From Paenibacillus tianmuensis (GTDB lineage: Bacteria; Bacillota; Bacilli; Paenibacillales; NBRC-103111): a DNA stretch of 53,184 nucleotides. The stretch covers positions 1 through 53,184 of the forward strand of contig NZ_FMTT01000044.1 of assembly GCF_900100345.1 (NCBI RefSeq), in the 5' to 3' direction. Below, piece after piece: positions 34,676 through 43,410 of the stretch. The position numbers and the translations under genes were made by a program. Within the stretch, counting starts at the first letter, position 1; each line of letters starts with the position of its first letter. The notes below the pieces were generated by a model. It saw nothing but the letters and a program-made list of their open reading frames with translations. It had not been told where the DNA came from and ran no database searches.

Positions 34676-35818
34676 TCACACAAAATTCAATCCCGCCGTA
34701 AACGGAAACGGCACCGGGAACAGCTCTTTCAAGGAGCTGCGAAGCGTAGAGTGCTCCGCCATGCCCTCGTTACCTCCGAAGACAAGCGAGATGAACGCCT
34801 GCGGAGCCAACTCTGCCGACAAGCCGTCGTATTCGAGCTTGACCCGGCCGTCGCCTGCTGATTGCACGCGAAGCGCTTCATGACGGCCCGGCGCCGTTTC
34901 CTCCCAGTACGGTCGAAGCTGCTCGATCAAGCGCTCGGGCCGGACTACGTAGATCGTGCCGTGATTCGGCTCTTCTTGGTACTGCGTCGGGGCGAGCGCC
35001 TCCTGCCAATCGCTTTCGTGCACGGAAACCGGGAGCTCGATCTGCTCCAGTTCCATCCGTTTAAGCGCATACGCGGCCAACAGCGCAACGGCCGGGCCGT
35101 CCCCCGCGGCTTCGATCAGGAACGGAACCCGCTTCGGGTCGAGCGGCGGATTCGGCACGGCGGCTACGAGAAACGCTACAGGTTTCCCGTCCCGCTCGGC
35201 TACGAGTACCCGATGCTTCATCTTAATGCAGCTGACGAACGCTTCGCTATGAACCAGATTTGCCAGGTCGGTGACGCTCTGCTCGAAGCGGGTTAATCTT
35301 GCGCCTGCCAGTTCCCGCAGATACAGCCAATCGGTCGCCTCCAGATCGCGCACCCGCACTCCTTCGGAAGCGTGACGGCTTTGCAGTTCCTGTGCTGCAG
35401 CCGCATCCACCGTATACCTCCGGATAACGCCGAACGGCAGGCAATTGACCCGCGTATACAAGGACCGATCGCCCGAAACGAGCAGCAGGGAGGCCCCCGC
35501 CTTGTCGATATGATCAAAAATGCGCTGTAAAATCTGGCTGGCGTAGCCTTTGCCCCGGGCAGCAGGATCGGTGCCGACGGAGCCGAGCTGATACGTGCCG
35601 AGCATTGCCTTTCCGATGCGGATCGTGACCGACACGAGTCCCATGAACGAGACCAGCTTGCCATCCTCGAACGCTCCGTAAGATTGACCTAAAGCCGTTG
35701 AAAAGACGTCGGGAAATGCAGGCTTCATGGAAATTTGCTGCGCATCGCGAAAAATCGAATCCGAAAGCTTGACTGCTTCGGCCATCTCGTTCGGCCGGAC
35801 GAGCCGTATGTCTGCCAC
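34676..35818 (-). CDS. Eis-like GNAT N-acetyltransferase
   Basis: 380 residues from GTG 35818 after AAGGAGG. The N-terminal GNAT domain shows the acetyl-CoA loop (LGSVGTDPAARGKGYASQIL, about 78-97). A second GNAT-like region and a C-terminal sterol-carrier-like domain give the three-part Eis layout, and the length fits. Third gene of the murK-murQ operon, 33 bases after murQ. Eis-type enzymes acetylate primary amines. A role on amino sugars or peptides released from murein is possible but only inferred from position. Confidence 0.8.
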   Translation of the reverse strand: MADIRLVRPNEMAEAVKLSDSIFRDAQQISMKPAFPDVFSTALGQSYGAFEDGKLVSFMGLVSVTIRIGKAMLGTYQLGSVGTDPAARGKGYASQILQRIFDHIDKAGASLLLVSGDRSLYTRVNCLPFGVIRRYTVDAAAAQELQSRHASEGVRVRDLEATDWLYLRELAGARLTRFEQSVTDLANLVHSEAFVSCIKMKHRVLVAERDGKPVAFLVAAVPNPPLDPKRVPFLIEAAGDGPAVALLAAYALKRMELEQIELPVSVHESDWQEALAPTQYQEEPNHGTIYVVRPERLIEQLRPYWEETAPGRHEALRVQSAGDGRVKLEYDGLSAELAPQAFISLVFGGNEGMAEHSTLRSSLKELFPVPFPFTAGLNFV

Positions 35819-35851
35819 CGTAAATTCTCCTCCTTGTTCCTCGGTCCCGTG

Positions 35852-36763
35852 TTAATTGCCGTTTGCCAGCGCCACCGATTGGCGTACAAACCCGCCCGAA
35901 CGCTCCAGCAGCTCGCGCGCGCCGTCCCGGTCCACCTTCGCCAAAATCATGACGATAGCGGTTTTGACGTGTTTGTCGGAAGCGGCGTACGCTTCGCTGA
36001 TCACATCCTCCGGCGCGCCGGTCGCCATGCCGATAATCCGCTTGGCACGGTAGACGAGCTTCTCGTTGGAAGGCAGAACGTCCACCATGAGATTCTCATA
36101 TACTTTGCCGATGCGGATCATGGAGGAGGTCGTCAGCATGTTCAGAATCATCTTCTGCGCGGTACCCGATTTCATTCGGGTCGAGCCGAGCACGACCTCC
36201 GGTCCGGCGACGGCTTCCAGCATCAGATCGGCGATACCGGCCATCGGGGTGTGCTCGTTATTGCACAGACCGATCACGATCGCTTGCTTTTCCTTCGCTC
36301 GCTTCATGGCGCCGAGCACATACGGGGTACGTCCGCTGGCGGCGATGCCTACGACCACGTCGCGGTCCGTTACGCCATGCTCGTCGATATCCTTCGCGCC
36401 AAGCTCCTCGCTGTCCTCCGCGCCCTCGACCGGCTCTTTTACCGCTTGAAAGCCCCCCGCAATGATGCCCTGCACCATGGACGGGTCCGTTCCGTAGGTC
36501 GGCGGACATTCCGACGCATCGAGAATGCCGAGCCGCCCGCTGGTGCCGGCGCCGATATAGAACAGCCGGCCCTGACGCTGAAAAGCGGCGACGATCCGGT
36601 CGACGGCTTGCGCGACTTGCGGGAGAATGCGGCCGACCGCTTCGGTGACCAGACGGTCTTCCTCGTGGATGAGCCGGACGATATCCTCGGAGCCTAACCG
36701 GTCGATTTGCGTCGTATTCGGATTGCGCTGTTCGGTCGTTAATTCATTCAGCAGGTTAAACAT
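35852..36763 (-). CDS. murQ: N-acetylmuramic acid 6-phosphate etherase
   Basis: 303 residues from ATG 36763 (MFNLLNELTTEQRNP) with AAAGGAG eight bases upstream. SIS-fold enzyme with the MurQ signatures IGAGTSGRLGILDASECPPT (catalytic Glu) and STRMKSGTAQKMILNM. It removes D-lactate from MurNAc-6-phosphate to give GlcNAc-6-phosphate in the cytoplasm. It follows murK by 13 bases. Together with anmK, namZ, nagZ and murR opposite, it defines a murein-recycling locus. Confidence 0.97.
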   Translation of the reverse strand: MFNLLNELTTEQRNPNTTQIDRLGSEDIVRLIHEEDRLVTEAVGRILPQVAQAVDRIVAAFQRQGRLFYIGAGTSGRLGILDASECPPTYGTDPSMVQGIIAGGFQAVKEPVEGAEDSEELGAKDIDEHGVTDRDVVVGIAASGRTPYVLGAMKRAKEKQAIVIGLCNNEHTPMAGIADLMLEAVAGPEVVLGSTRMKSGTAQKMILNMLTTSSMIRIGKVYENLMVDVLPSNEKLVYRAKRIIGMATGAPEDVISEAYAASDKHVKTAIVMILAKVDRDGARELLERSGGFVRQSVALANGN

Positions 36764-36776
36764 ATGGACTGCTCCT

Positions 36777-37718
36777 TTATCGCGTTCTTTGGAAGAGCTC
36801 AAAGCCGAGCAAGGCGGCGCCATAAGCGGCGGGCTGCTCGGAAGCCGGGTGCAGGCGCAGCCCGGGGAACGTTTCGGAGATCGTCTGCCGGAACGTATCG
36901 GCGAACAAAGGAGAATGCTTGAACACCGAGCCCGTCGTCACAAGGTCCGAATCCGGGAACCAGGCGTCCTTACCAACCAAGGCTGCCGCCGCGACGGCAA
37001 GTTCCGCAGCCGCGCCTTCGATAATGCGCACGGCAACGGCATCCCCTTGCTTGCTTGCGTTGATGCACAGTTCGGCAAAGGCGGCAACGTCTTTTTTGCG
37101 AATGTCCGGTCCATAGATGTACGTTTTCAGTTCGGTAATCGAGTCGAAGCCATACGTATGCCGGATCATATCCGTTAGTGCCGTGGCCGGACAGATGTCG
37201 TCATGACTGCGCATCACGGCTTGCAGCGCGTGAAGTCCGATTTGGTAACCGCTTCCCTCATCGCCGAGCAGGTGACCCCAGCCGCCGACCCGGTAGCGCC
37301 GGCCTTCCGGCGTGCAGCCGAAGACGATCGAGCCGGTGCCGGAGACGACGGCGATGCCGTACTCCCGGCGAAGTGAAGCCATCAAGACGATTTCCGCATC
37401 GTTGCGCACGAACACCTCGAACGAAGCGCCGATTCGGGCCTGATAAGCCCGAAGAACGGCTTCGACCGCTTGCTTTTCCTCCGGCGTATCAGTGCCGGCC
37501 ATGCCGATGCAGACGGCCAGACAGCGTCCGATTGCGCAGGCTTCATGTTGAAGCGCTTCGTCCAGCACGGCTTCCAGATGACGGGAAGCCTGCTCGAAGC
37601 CGATCGCCTTCGAATTCGTCGATTCGCCTGTACAGCCGAAGAGCCGGTTGCCCGAAGTATCGATGACGACCGCTTCCGTTTTGGTGCCGCCGCCGTCGAT
37701 TCCGACGATATACTCCAT
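36777..37718 (-). CDS. murK: BadF/BcrA-type amino-sugar kinase, probable MurNAc/GlcNAc kinase
   Basis: 313 residues from ATG 37718, with GAAGGTG upstream. ASKHA-fold kinase: phosphate-1 motif VGIDGGGTKTEAVV, Asp-containing FVRNDAEIVLMA, VVSGTGSIVFG (phosphate 2) and GGWGHLLGDEGSGYQ. It resembles N-acetylglucosamine kinases and MurK of Clostridium acetobutylicum, which phosphorylates MurNAc and GlcNAc. Directly upstream of murQ, it would make MurNAc-6-phosphate from sugar brought in unphosphorylated by the ABC importer opposite. Confidence 0.88.
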   Translation of the reverse strand: MEYIVGIDGGGTKTEAVVIDTSGNRLFGCTGESTNSKAIGFEQASRHLEAVLDEALQHEACAIGRCLAVCIGMAGTDTPEEKQAVEAVLRAYQARIGASFEVFVRNDAEIVLMASLRREYGIAVVSGTGSIVFGCTPEGRRYRVGGWGHLLGDEGSGYQIGLHALQAVMRSHDDICPATALTDMIRHTYGFDSITELKTYIYGPDIRKKDVAAFAELCINASKQGDAVAVRIIEGAAAELAVAAAALVGKDAWFPDSDLVTTGSVFKHSPLFADTFRQTISETFPGLRLHPASEQPAAYGAALLGFELFQRTR

Positions 37719-37742
37719 CTTTATCACCTTCTTCTTAATTTG

Positions 37743-37772
37743 AGTATAAGACAACGAAGCTTGATTTGTAAA
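37743..37772 (-). promoter_or_regulatory. Promoter of murK-murQ-GNAT
   Basis: Minus strand: TTTACA (37767-37772), 18 bases, TATACT (37743-37748). TTTCA/TGAAA words (37780-37820) lie between this promoter and the divergent one and could be MurR half-sites. Confidence 0.55.
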
Positions 37773-37799
37773 ACAAAATTTCACGTTTCAAAAATAATA

Positions 37800-37828
37800 T
37801 TGATTTAAAATTTCAAATACGGTATAAT
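37800..37828 (+). promoter_or_regulatory. Promoter of the murR-ABC-namZ-nagZ-anmK operon
   Basis: TTGATT (37800-37805), 17 bases, TATAAT (37823-37828). Predicted start near 37835, leader about 80 bases. Confidence 0.7.
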
Positions 37829-37840
37829 AAGTTTGACGAT

Positions 37841-37865
37841 TGGAAACGGTATCAATAACACCGTT
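37841..37865 (+). promoter_or_regulatory. Overlapping cre-like site and inverted repeat in the murR leader
   Basis: TGGAAACGGTATCA (37841-37854) matches the CcpA consensus TGWNANCGNTNWCA at all but one position. AACGGT (37845-37850) and ACCGTT (37860-37865) form a dyad. Both lie just after the expected start site, where binding would block transcription. Confidence 0.6.
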
Positions 37866-37916
37866 ATGTTTTATTTAATAACATTATATGTGATGATATT
37901 TTACAGATAAGAGGGG

Positions 37917-38798
37917 GTGAGTGCAATTCATGGAGGTTTGGTTCGGTTAAGAGAGATTTTAGAAGGACTGAATCCTTCGGAGAAAAAGGTCGCGGAGTAC
38001 GTACTCGCGCATCCCGGACGGATGATCGAGCTGTCTGTCGCCCAGTTGGCCGAAGCGAGCGGAGCCAGTCAGGCCGCCATCATCCGGTTGTGCAAATCGA
38101 TGGGTGTGAAGGGCTACCAGGATTTCAAGCTGAAGGTGGCGGGAGACCTCCGGGAAACGGGCGGCGTGCAAGGCTACCAGGAAATCCGGCCGCAGGATTC
38201 GATTGCGACGATCGTGCAGCACGTATCCAACAATAATATTCAATCGATCCACGACACAGTGAAAATTCTCGATTTGGAGCAGGTGTCCAAGGCGGTGCAG
38301 GCGCTTCATCAGGCGAAGCGGATCTATTTCTTCGGCATCGGCGCTTCCAATCTGATCGGTCAAGACGCGCAGCAGAAATTTTTGCGCATCAACCGGACGT
38401 GCTTCTGCTTTGCCGATCCGCATGTGCAGCTCGCGTCGGCAGTGACCCTGACTGAGGAGGACGTCGCCGTCGGCATCTCGTACTCCGGCGAAACGAAGGA
38501 GGTCATTGCCGCCTTGAAGGCCGCCCGGGAGAACGGCGCCGTCACCATCGGCATCACGAAGTACGGCAGCACGACGCTCACCCAGTACACGGACATTCCG
38601 CTGTGCATCTCCTCGACGGAGAACGAGATTCGAAGCGGGGCGATGTCCTCCAGGATTACCCAGCTTAACGTGATCGATATTTTATACCTCGGGGTCGCAA
38701 GCAACAACTACGAGCAGTCCGCGATGTACCTCGACCGGAGCCGTCAGGCGATCCGGGAACTTGAGAACGGCATGGCCAAATTTAACCATAAAAGCTAA
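37917..38798 (+). CDS. murR: RpiR/MurR-family regulator of murein-sugar use
   Basis: About 293 residues. An N-terminal RpiR helix-turn-helix (LNPSEKKVAEYVLAHPGR, QLAEASGASQAAIIRLCKSM) is followed by a SIS sugar-phosphate-binding domain (KRIYFFGIGASNLIGQDAQQ, GISYSGETKEVIAALKAA). It probably senses MurNAc-6-phosphate and controls both directions of the locus. The start is uncertain: GTG 37917 abuts the GAGGGG ribosome site with no spacing, while an ATT at 37926 would have proper spacing. First gene of the rightward operon. Confidence 0.9.
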   Translation: MSAIHGGLVRLREILEGLNPSEKKVAEYVLAHPGRMIELSVAQLAEASGASQAAIIRLCKSMGVKGYQDFKLKVAGDLRETGGVQGYQEIRPQDSIATIVQHVSNNNIQSIHDTVKILDLEQVSKAVQALHQAKRIYFFGIGASNLIGQDAQQKFLRINRTCFCFADPHVQLASAVTLTEEDVAVGISYSGETKEVIAALKAARENGAVTIGITKYGSTTLTQYTDIPLCISSTENEIRSGAMSSRITQLNVIDILYLGVASNNYEQSAMYLDRSRQAIRELENGMAKFNHKS

Positions 38799-38814
38799 CT
38801 AGGGGGATGGATGT

Positions 38815-40191
38815 ATGAAGGTCAGCAAACTGCTTGCCGTGACGGTAGCTTTAAGTCTCGTCTTTGTTTCCGCCTGCGCCAAAAAAGAAGGGGCAACCAA
38901 CGCCCCGGCCGGCGAAGCAGCGAAAGACGACAAGAAGCCCGATACCGTCAAGGTGTGGGCGTACCCGGTTCATCTGGATTACGAGAAGGAGATCAAGGAA
39001 CTGATCGCCGAATTCAACAAGCAGTACCCGCATATTAAAGTAGAGCACGAAGTGCTGTCCTGGGCCGAAGGTCCGAAGAAATTCGACGTTTCTCTAAACG
39101 CGGGCGACCCGCCGGATTTGTATTACCACTCGGTGTCGGGACACTACGTCAACACGGGGCTAGCCATCCAGCTCGACCAATTCCTGACCCCGGAAATCAA
39201 GGACGATTACTTGCCGGGCATACTGGATCTGGGCAAAATTCAAGGCAAGCAGTACGGCCTGCCGCTGACCGCGGGACAATGGGATTGGGGCGGCAACAAG
39301 CGCATGTTGGAAGAAGCGGGCGTTGACTGGAAGAAGATTCAGGAGAAGGGCTGGACCTGGTCCGAATTCAGGGAAATCGCCAAGAAGCTGACGAAGAAGC
39401 TGCCTGACGGCTCGATGCAGTACGGTCTCGTGACGGACGGCACCAGCCTTGATTTCAGCCAATTGATTACGAAAAACGCCGGTCTGGTCGACGTCTTGGA
39501 CGAGAAGGGCAAGTTTATTTGGAATGACGATAAAATTCTCGATTCCCTCAAATTCATCGACGGTCTGATGAAGGACGGCGTGATGCCGAAGGAAACAGGC
39601 GGACTCAATCCGCAGCAAAGAACGCAAATGTTCTACGATAGCAAAGCCGCCGTGATAAGTAAAGCGCTGCCATATTACGATACGATTATTGCCAACCGCA
39701 ACAAAGATATCGACGCGGGTAAAGTGAAGGGCGAGAAGATCGACTTCGTCCTGCTGCCGGTTCCGCACCATGAGAATGCGCCGGGCAAGACGTACGTGAT
39801 GGGCGAAGGCTTCGTCATGTTCAAGCAGAAGAAAGACAAGGGCGAGCAGCACGCGAAGAACGTTTTCCTCGTGATGGAAGCGCTGAGCGGCGCGAAAGCG
39901 GGGAACTCTTCCAACGAGCTGAACCTGCCGTTCGTCCGCAAGTCCCAGGCCAAAATGTACGAAGGCAAAGGCAAAGCCCAGAAGTATAACTGGGAAGCCG
40001 CGCAAAACTTTACGAAGAGCACGATCTCTTCGATCGAGAACAATCTGGACGTCGACAAGTCGACGAAGCTGAAGCAGTTCCAGGAGCAAGTGCAGAAGCC
40101 GACCTTCCAGGCGTTGTTCGCCGGGGAGAAAACGCCGGAGCAAATCGCCGAAGAGTTCAAAACCAAAGGCAAGCAAATGTTCGGCCAGTAA
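38815..40191 (+). CDS. ABC sugar-binding lipoprotein, probable murein-saccharide receptor
   Basis: 458 residues. Signal peptide with lipobox VSAC (Cys21), Lys/Ala-rich linker, then a family-1 solute-binding domain (VKVWAYPVHLDYEKEIKELI, NAGDPPDLYYHS, QWDWGGNKRMLEEAG). It lies 16 bases after murR and before two permeases and an ATPase. Given murQ, murK, namZ, nagZ and anmK around it, the ligand is probably MurNAc, GlcNAc-MurNAc or an anhydro-disaccharide. That is inference from context; no MurP-type PTS is present. Confidence 0.88.
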   Translation: MKVSKLLAVTVALSLVFVSACAKKEGATNAPAGEAAKDDKKPDTVKVWAYPVHLDYEKEIKELIAEFNKQYPHIKVEHEVLSWAEGPKKFDVSLNAGDPPDLYYHSVSGHYVNTGLAIQLDQFLTPEIKDDYLPGILDLGKIQGKQYGLPLTAGQWDWGGNKRMLEEAGVDWKKIQEKGWTWSEFREIAKKLTKKLPDGSMQYGLVTDGTSLDFSQLITKNAGLVDVLDEKGKFIWNDDKILDSLKFIDGLMKDGVMPKETGGLNPQQRTQMFYDSKAAVISKALPYYDTIIANRNKDIDAGKVKGEKIDFVLLPVPHHENAPGKTYVMGEGFVMFKQKKDKGEQHAKNVFLVMEALSGAKAGNSSNELNLPFVRKSQAKMYEGKGKAQKYNWEAAQNFTKSTISSIENNLDVDKSTKLKQFQEQVQKPTFQALFAGEKTPEQIAEEFKTKGKQMFGQ

Positions 40192-40218
40192 TGCAGTAAC
40201 AAGCCGCGCGAAAAGTAT

Positions 40219-40251
40219 GCCCTGTATGGATTCATATGGGGCCTTTTTTTT
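40219..40251 (+). terminator. Attenuator-like hairpin between binding protein and permeases
   Basis: GCCC...GGGC enclosing ATG/CAT pairing, followed by eight T (40244-40251). A weak intrinsic terminator here would give more binding protein than permease mRNA. Confidence 0.6.
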
Positions 40252-40286
40252 CGGACTCGCCGGCGAAGGCATGAAGGAGGATCGCC

Positions 40287-41231
40287 ATGGACAACTTACA
40301 CAACGGGCCGGGTGTGCCGGGCCCAGCCATTCGGCCAAGGAAGGCGAACGCTTCCGTCAAGCAGTTTATCCGGGATTACGGTTGGTCGTATATGTTTATC
40401 CTCGTTCCGGTGCTGCTCTTTCTGGTGTTCACCCTGTATCCGGTCATCTCGGCGTTTTTGATGAGCTTTCAGAAGTATACCGTTTTGAAATCGGATTGGG
40501 TCGGCCTGGATAACTACAAGTTTATGTTTCAGGACGAAGTGTTCTGGAAGTCGATGAAAAATACTGTGATTTTCACCATCGGCACCGTGCCGGTCAACAT
40601 TATTTTGACGTTCGTGCTCGCTTTTCTCATCTTTCAGATGCGTCAGTCTTGGCAGACGTTCTTTAAAGCGGCCTTGTACTTGCCGGGCGTCGTTTCGGGC
40701 GTGACGATCTCGCTCGTCTGGCTGGCGATCTTCGATCCGACCCCTTGGGGACCGATGAACACGTTGCTCGGCTGGTTCGGCATCGATCCGGTCATCTGGC
40801 TCGGAAAATCGAACAGCGCCTTGTTCTCGCTGATGCTGATGACGTACCTCGGCGCGCACGGGAGCGGCCTCATCCTGTACCTTGCGGCGATGGGCGGCGT
40901 TCCCAAATCACTGTACGAGGCGGCGGATATCGACCATGCGAGCGGCTGGACGAAGTTCTCGAAAATTACGTGGCCGCTGCTTAAGCCGACGACGCTGTAT
41001 TTGCTGGTGACGGGGGTCATCACCTCGTTTCAGGTGTTCATCAGCGTGTACCTAATGACGCAGGGCGGTCCGAACTTCGCCACGACGACGATCGCTTATC
41101 TCATTTACCAGACGGCGTTCGTATTTTACGACTTCGGCTTGGCCTCCGCGCAATCGTTCGTGCTGGCCATCGTCATTATTATCATTTCGATCATTCAATT
41201 CAAATACTTCTCATCGGACATCGAATATTAA
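40287..41231 (+). CDS. ABC sugar permease (MalF/UgpA type)
   Basis: 314 residues from ATG 40287 after GAAGGAGG. Six membrane helices after a 35-residue cytoplasmic N-terminus. The EAA loop is visible as SLYEAADIDHASGWTKFSKI. It pairs with the next gene to carry the substrate delivered by the 38815 lipoprotein. Confidence 0.9.
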   Translation: MDNLHNGPGVPGPAIRPRKANASVKQFIRDYGWSYMFILVPVLLFLVFTLYPVISAFLMSFQKYTVLKSDWVGLDNYKFMFQDEVFWKSMKNTVIFTIGTVPVNIILTFVLAFLIFQMRQSWQTFFKAALYLPGVVSGVTISLVWLAIFDPTPWGPMNTLLGWFGIDPVIWLGKSNSALFSLMLMTYLGAHGSGLILYLAAMGGVPKSLYEAADIDHASGWTKFSKITWPLLKPTTLYLLVTGVITSFQVFISVYLMTQGGPNFATTTIAYLIYQTAFVFYDFGLASAQSFVLAIVIIIISIIQFKYFSSDIEY

Positions 41232-41243
41232 GGGGTGACTGCG

Positions 41244-42077
41244 TTGAGCAACCAATCGAAAGTGATCTTCATAAGCATTGCAGCGATCATCCTCGCTTTC
41301 TGGGCGGTCATCACGGTCATCCCCTTGTACTGGATGATCATTGGCTCGTTCCAGGATTCGCTGGCCTCGGCCGTCTTCAAGCCGCAGATGATTCCGGACA
41401 TTTGGTCCGTCGCGCCGTACGAGCGCTTTTTCACGAAAAACAACGCCATTCAATGGCTGCTGAACTCGTTGTTCGTCTCTTCCGTGCTGACCGTCACGAA
41501 CCTGTTCTTCGCTTCCATGGCGGGCTATGCGTTCGCGAAGCTTAAATTTCCCGGGAGCAATTCGATCTTCTGGGTGCTGCTGGGCACGATGATGATTCCG
41601 GCGCAGGTTACGCTGATCCCGCTATACGTGCTGGTGATCAACGTCTTCGACCTGGCGGATACGTATACGGCGATGATCGTGCCGACGTTGGTCAGCGTTG
41701 GGAATATTTTTCTTATGAAGCAGTATATGTCCACGTTACCGACATCGCTTATTCATGCCGCACGCATCGATGCCTGCAGCGAATTCGGCATTTTTTATAA
41801 AGTCATCCTGCCGATGGCCAAGCCCGGCCTCGCCGTTCTGGCAATCTTTACGTTCGTGGCGAACTGGAACGATTTTTTCTGGCCGTTCCTCGTGACGCGC
41901 TCGAGTGAGATGCGGACGATTCAGGTCGGTCTGGCAAGCTTCAAATTTGCCGAGTCCACGGACTATGGCGCGATTATGGCGGGCGCGACGATCGGCGCTC
42001 TGCCGATGATCATCCTGTTCTTCGCGCTGCAAAAATATTTCCTGCAAGGGATCACCATAGGAGCCGTGAAAGGCTAG
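41244..42077 (+). CDS. ABC sugar permease (MalG/UgpE type)
   Basis: 277 residues from TTG 41244, the start properly spaced after AAGGGGTGA; the in-frame GTG at 41235 lies inside that ribosome site. Six membrane helices, EAA-type loop SLIHAARIDACSEFGIFYKV and a typical ITIGAVKG C-terminus. Confidence 0.9.
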   Translation: MSNQSKVIFISIAAIILAFWAVITVIPLYWMIIGSFQDSLASAVFKPQMIPDIWSVAPYERFFTKNNAIQWLLNSLFVSSVLTVTNLFFASMAGYAFAKLKFPGSNSIFWVLLGTMMIPAQVTLIPLYVLVINVFDLADTYTAMIVPTLVSVGNIFLMKQYMSTLPTSLIHAARIDACSEFGIFYKVILPMAKPGLAVLAIFTFVANWNDFFWPFLVTRSSEMRTIQVGLASFKFAESTDYGAIMAGATIGALPMIILFFALQKYFLQGITIGAVKG

Positions 42078-42094
42078 AAGGAGGAAGCGAAGCG

Positions 42095-43207
42095 ATGGCA
42101 CGTGTGGTGTTTCAAAATATACGTAAAGAGTATGTGGACGACAAAAAAGGGAATTTCACCGCGGTAGAAAACTCTAATTTTGTGATCGAAGACCGGGAAT
42201 TCGTCGTGTTCGTCGGTCCCTCGGGCTGCGGCAAAACGACCTCCCTGCGCATGATCGCAGGGCTGGAGCGGCAGACGAGCGGCGATATCTACATCGGGGA
42301 CCGCCTCGTTAACCAAATGCACCCGAAGGACCGTGACATTGCGATGGTGTTCCAGGATTATGCCTTGTACCCGCATATGACAATAGAAGAAAACTTGTCC
42401 TTCGGGCTCAAAAACCTGAAACGGCCGAAGGAGGAAATCCAGCGCAAGGTGAAGGAGGCGTCCGCGATTCTGGGGCTGACCGACATGCTGGAACGCAAGC
42501 CGCGCGAACTCAGCGGCGGGCAGCGCCAGCGGGTGGCGGTCGGTCGGGCCATTGTGCGCGATCCGCAGGTGTTTCTGTTCGACGAGCCACTCTCGAACCT
42601 CGACGCGAAGCTGCGCATTCAGATGCGGGTGGAGCTGTCGGAGCTCCATAAGCGGCTTGGCGCGACCATCGTCTACGTAACCCACGATCAGGTCGAAGCG
42701 ATGACGCTCGGGGAACGGATCGTCGTCATGAACAAGGGGCGCATTCAGCAGATTGCGTCGCCGACAGATCTGTACAACCGGCCGAGCAATATGTTCGTCG
42801 CCGGGTTTATCGGGTCGCCGGCCATGAACTTTATGGACGCGCGCATCGAACGAGGGCACGTGCATGTGGAGGGGGCCTCGTTTGCCCTGTCGGACGCCGC
42901 GGTCCGGGGATTGAAAGCGTACGAGGGCAAAAGCATCATTCTGGGCGTGCGCCCGGAGCATATATACGGTGAGGAACTCGCGCCGCCGGCCGCATCGGCA
43001 TACCGGCTGAACGCCGTCGTACAAGTCGTGGAGAATCTTGGAGCGGAAAATCTCGTATACTTCCGCGTCGGACAGCGGATGGTGACGGCACGCGTCCATC
43101 CGGATACGATCGCGCAAGTCGGGCAGTCGAAGCTGTTTGCCTTCGACGGAGGCAAGCTGAATTTCTTCGATCCGGCTACGGAGGAGCGCATCGTGCTGGA
43201 GGCGTAA
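42095..43207 (+). CDS. ugpC: Sugar ABC transporter ATPase (MsmK/UgpC type)
   Basis: 370 residues. ATPase domain with Walker A GPSGCGKTT, Q-loop VFQDYALYPHM, signature [10 protein letters not shown], Walker B VFLFDEPLSNLDAK and switch His in VTHDQVEAM. The C-terminal half is the OB-fold regulatory domain of CUT1 transporters (ILGVRPEHIY). It energises the permeases just upstream. Bacillota often share one such ATPase among many importers, so it may also serve the ATPase-less system at 12149-15260. Encoding it inside a specific operon is less usual. The symbol is by family similarity. Confidence 0.93.
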   Translation: MARVVFQNIRKEYVDDKKGNFTAVENSNFVIEDREFVVFVGPSGCGKTTSLRMIAGLERQTSGDIYIGDRLVNQMHPKDRDIAMVFQDYALYPHMTIEENLSFGLKNLKRPKEEIQRKVKEASAILGLTDMLERKPRELSGGQRQRVAVGRAIVRDPQVFLFDEPLSNLDAKLRIQMRVELSELHKRLGATIVYVTHDQVEAMTLGERIVVMNKGRIQQIASPTDLYNRPSNMFVAGFIGSPAMNFMDARIERGHVHVEGASFALSDAAVRGLKAYEGKSIILGVRPEHIYGEELAPPAASAYRLNAVVQVVENLGAENLVYFRVGQRMVTARVHPDTIAQVGQSKLFAFDGGKLNFFDPATEERIVLEA

Positions 43208-43277
43208 TAGAAGCGGAATGTCTGGTGAAAAGGGAGCGGAGGGGGCGATCATTCTGTAGAAGCGTAAGCGTTCGCCT

Positions 43278-43333
43278 TTGTCCCCGGATTCTACCCGCTT
43301 AGGGTTCTATCATATCAAAGAATCCGGGGACAA
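43278..43333. repeat. Long perfect inverted repeat
   Basis: TTGTCCCCGGATTCT (43278-43292) and its exact complement AGAATCCGGGGACAA (43319-43333) enclose 26 bases that contain a small ACCC/GGGT hairpin. No T run follows. It lies between the ATPase and the membrane-protein gene and may act as an RNA hairpin, a protein-binding site or a dispersed palindromic element. Confidence 0.75.
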
Positions 43334-43410
43334 CAGCGATCGGAAGAATGATCCGCCCGCGCAGCGGCCTTTTCTATGCCTGGTATTTCCATAAAAGGGA
43401 GGTATGTCCG

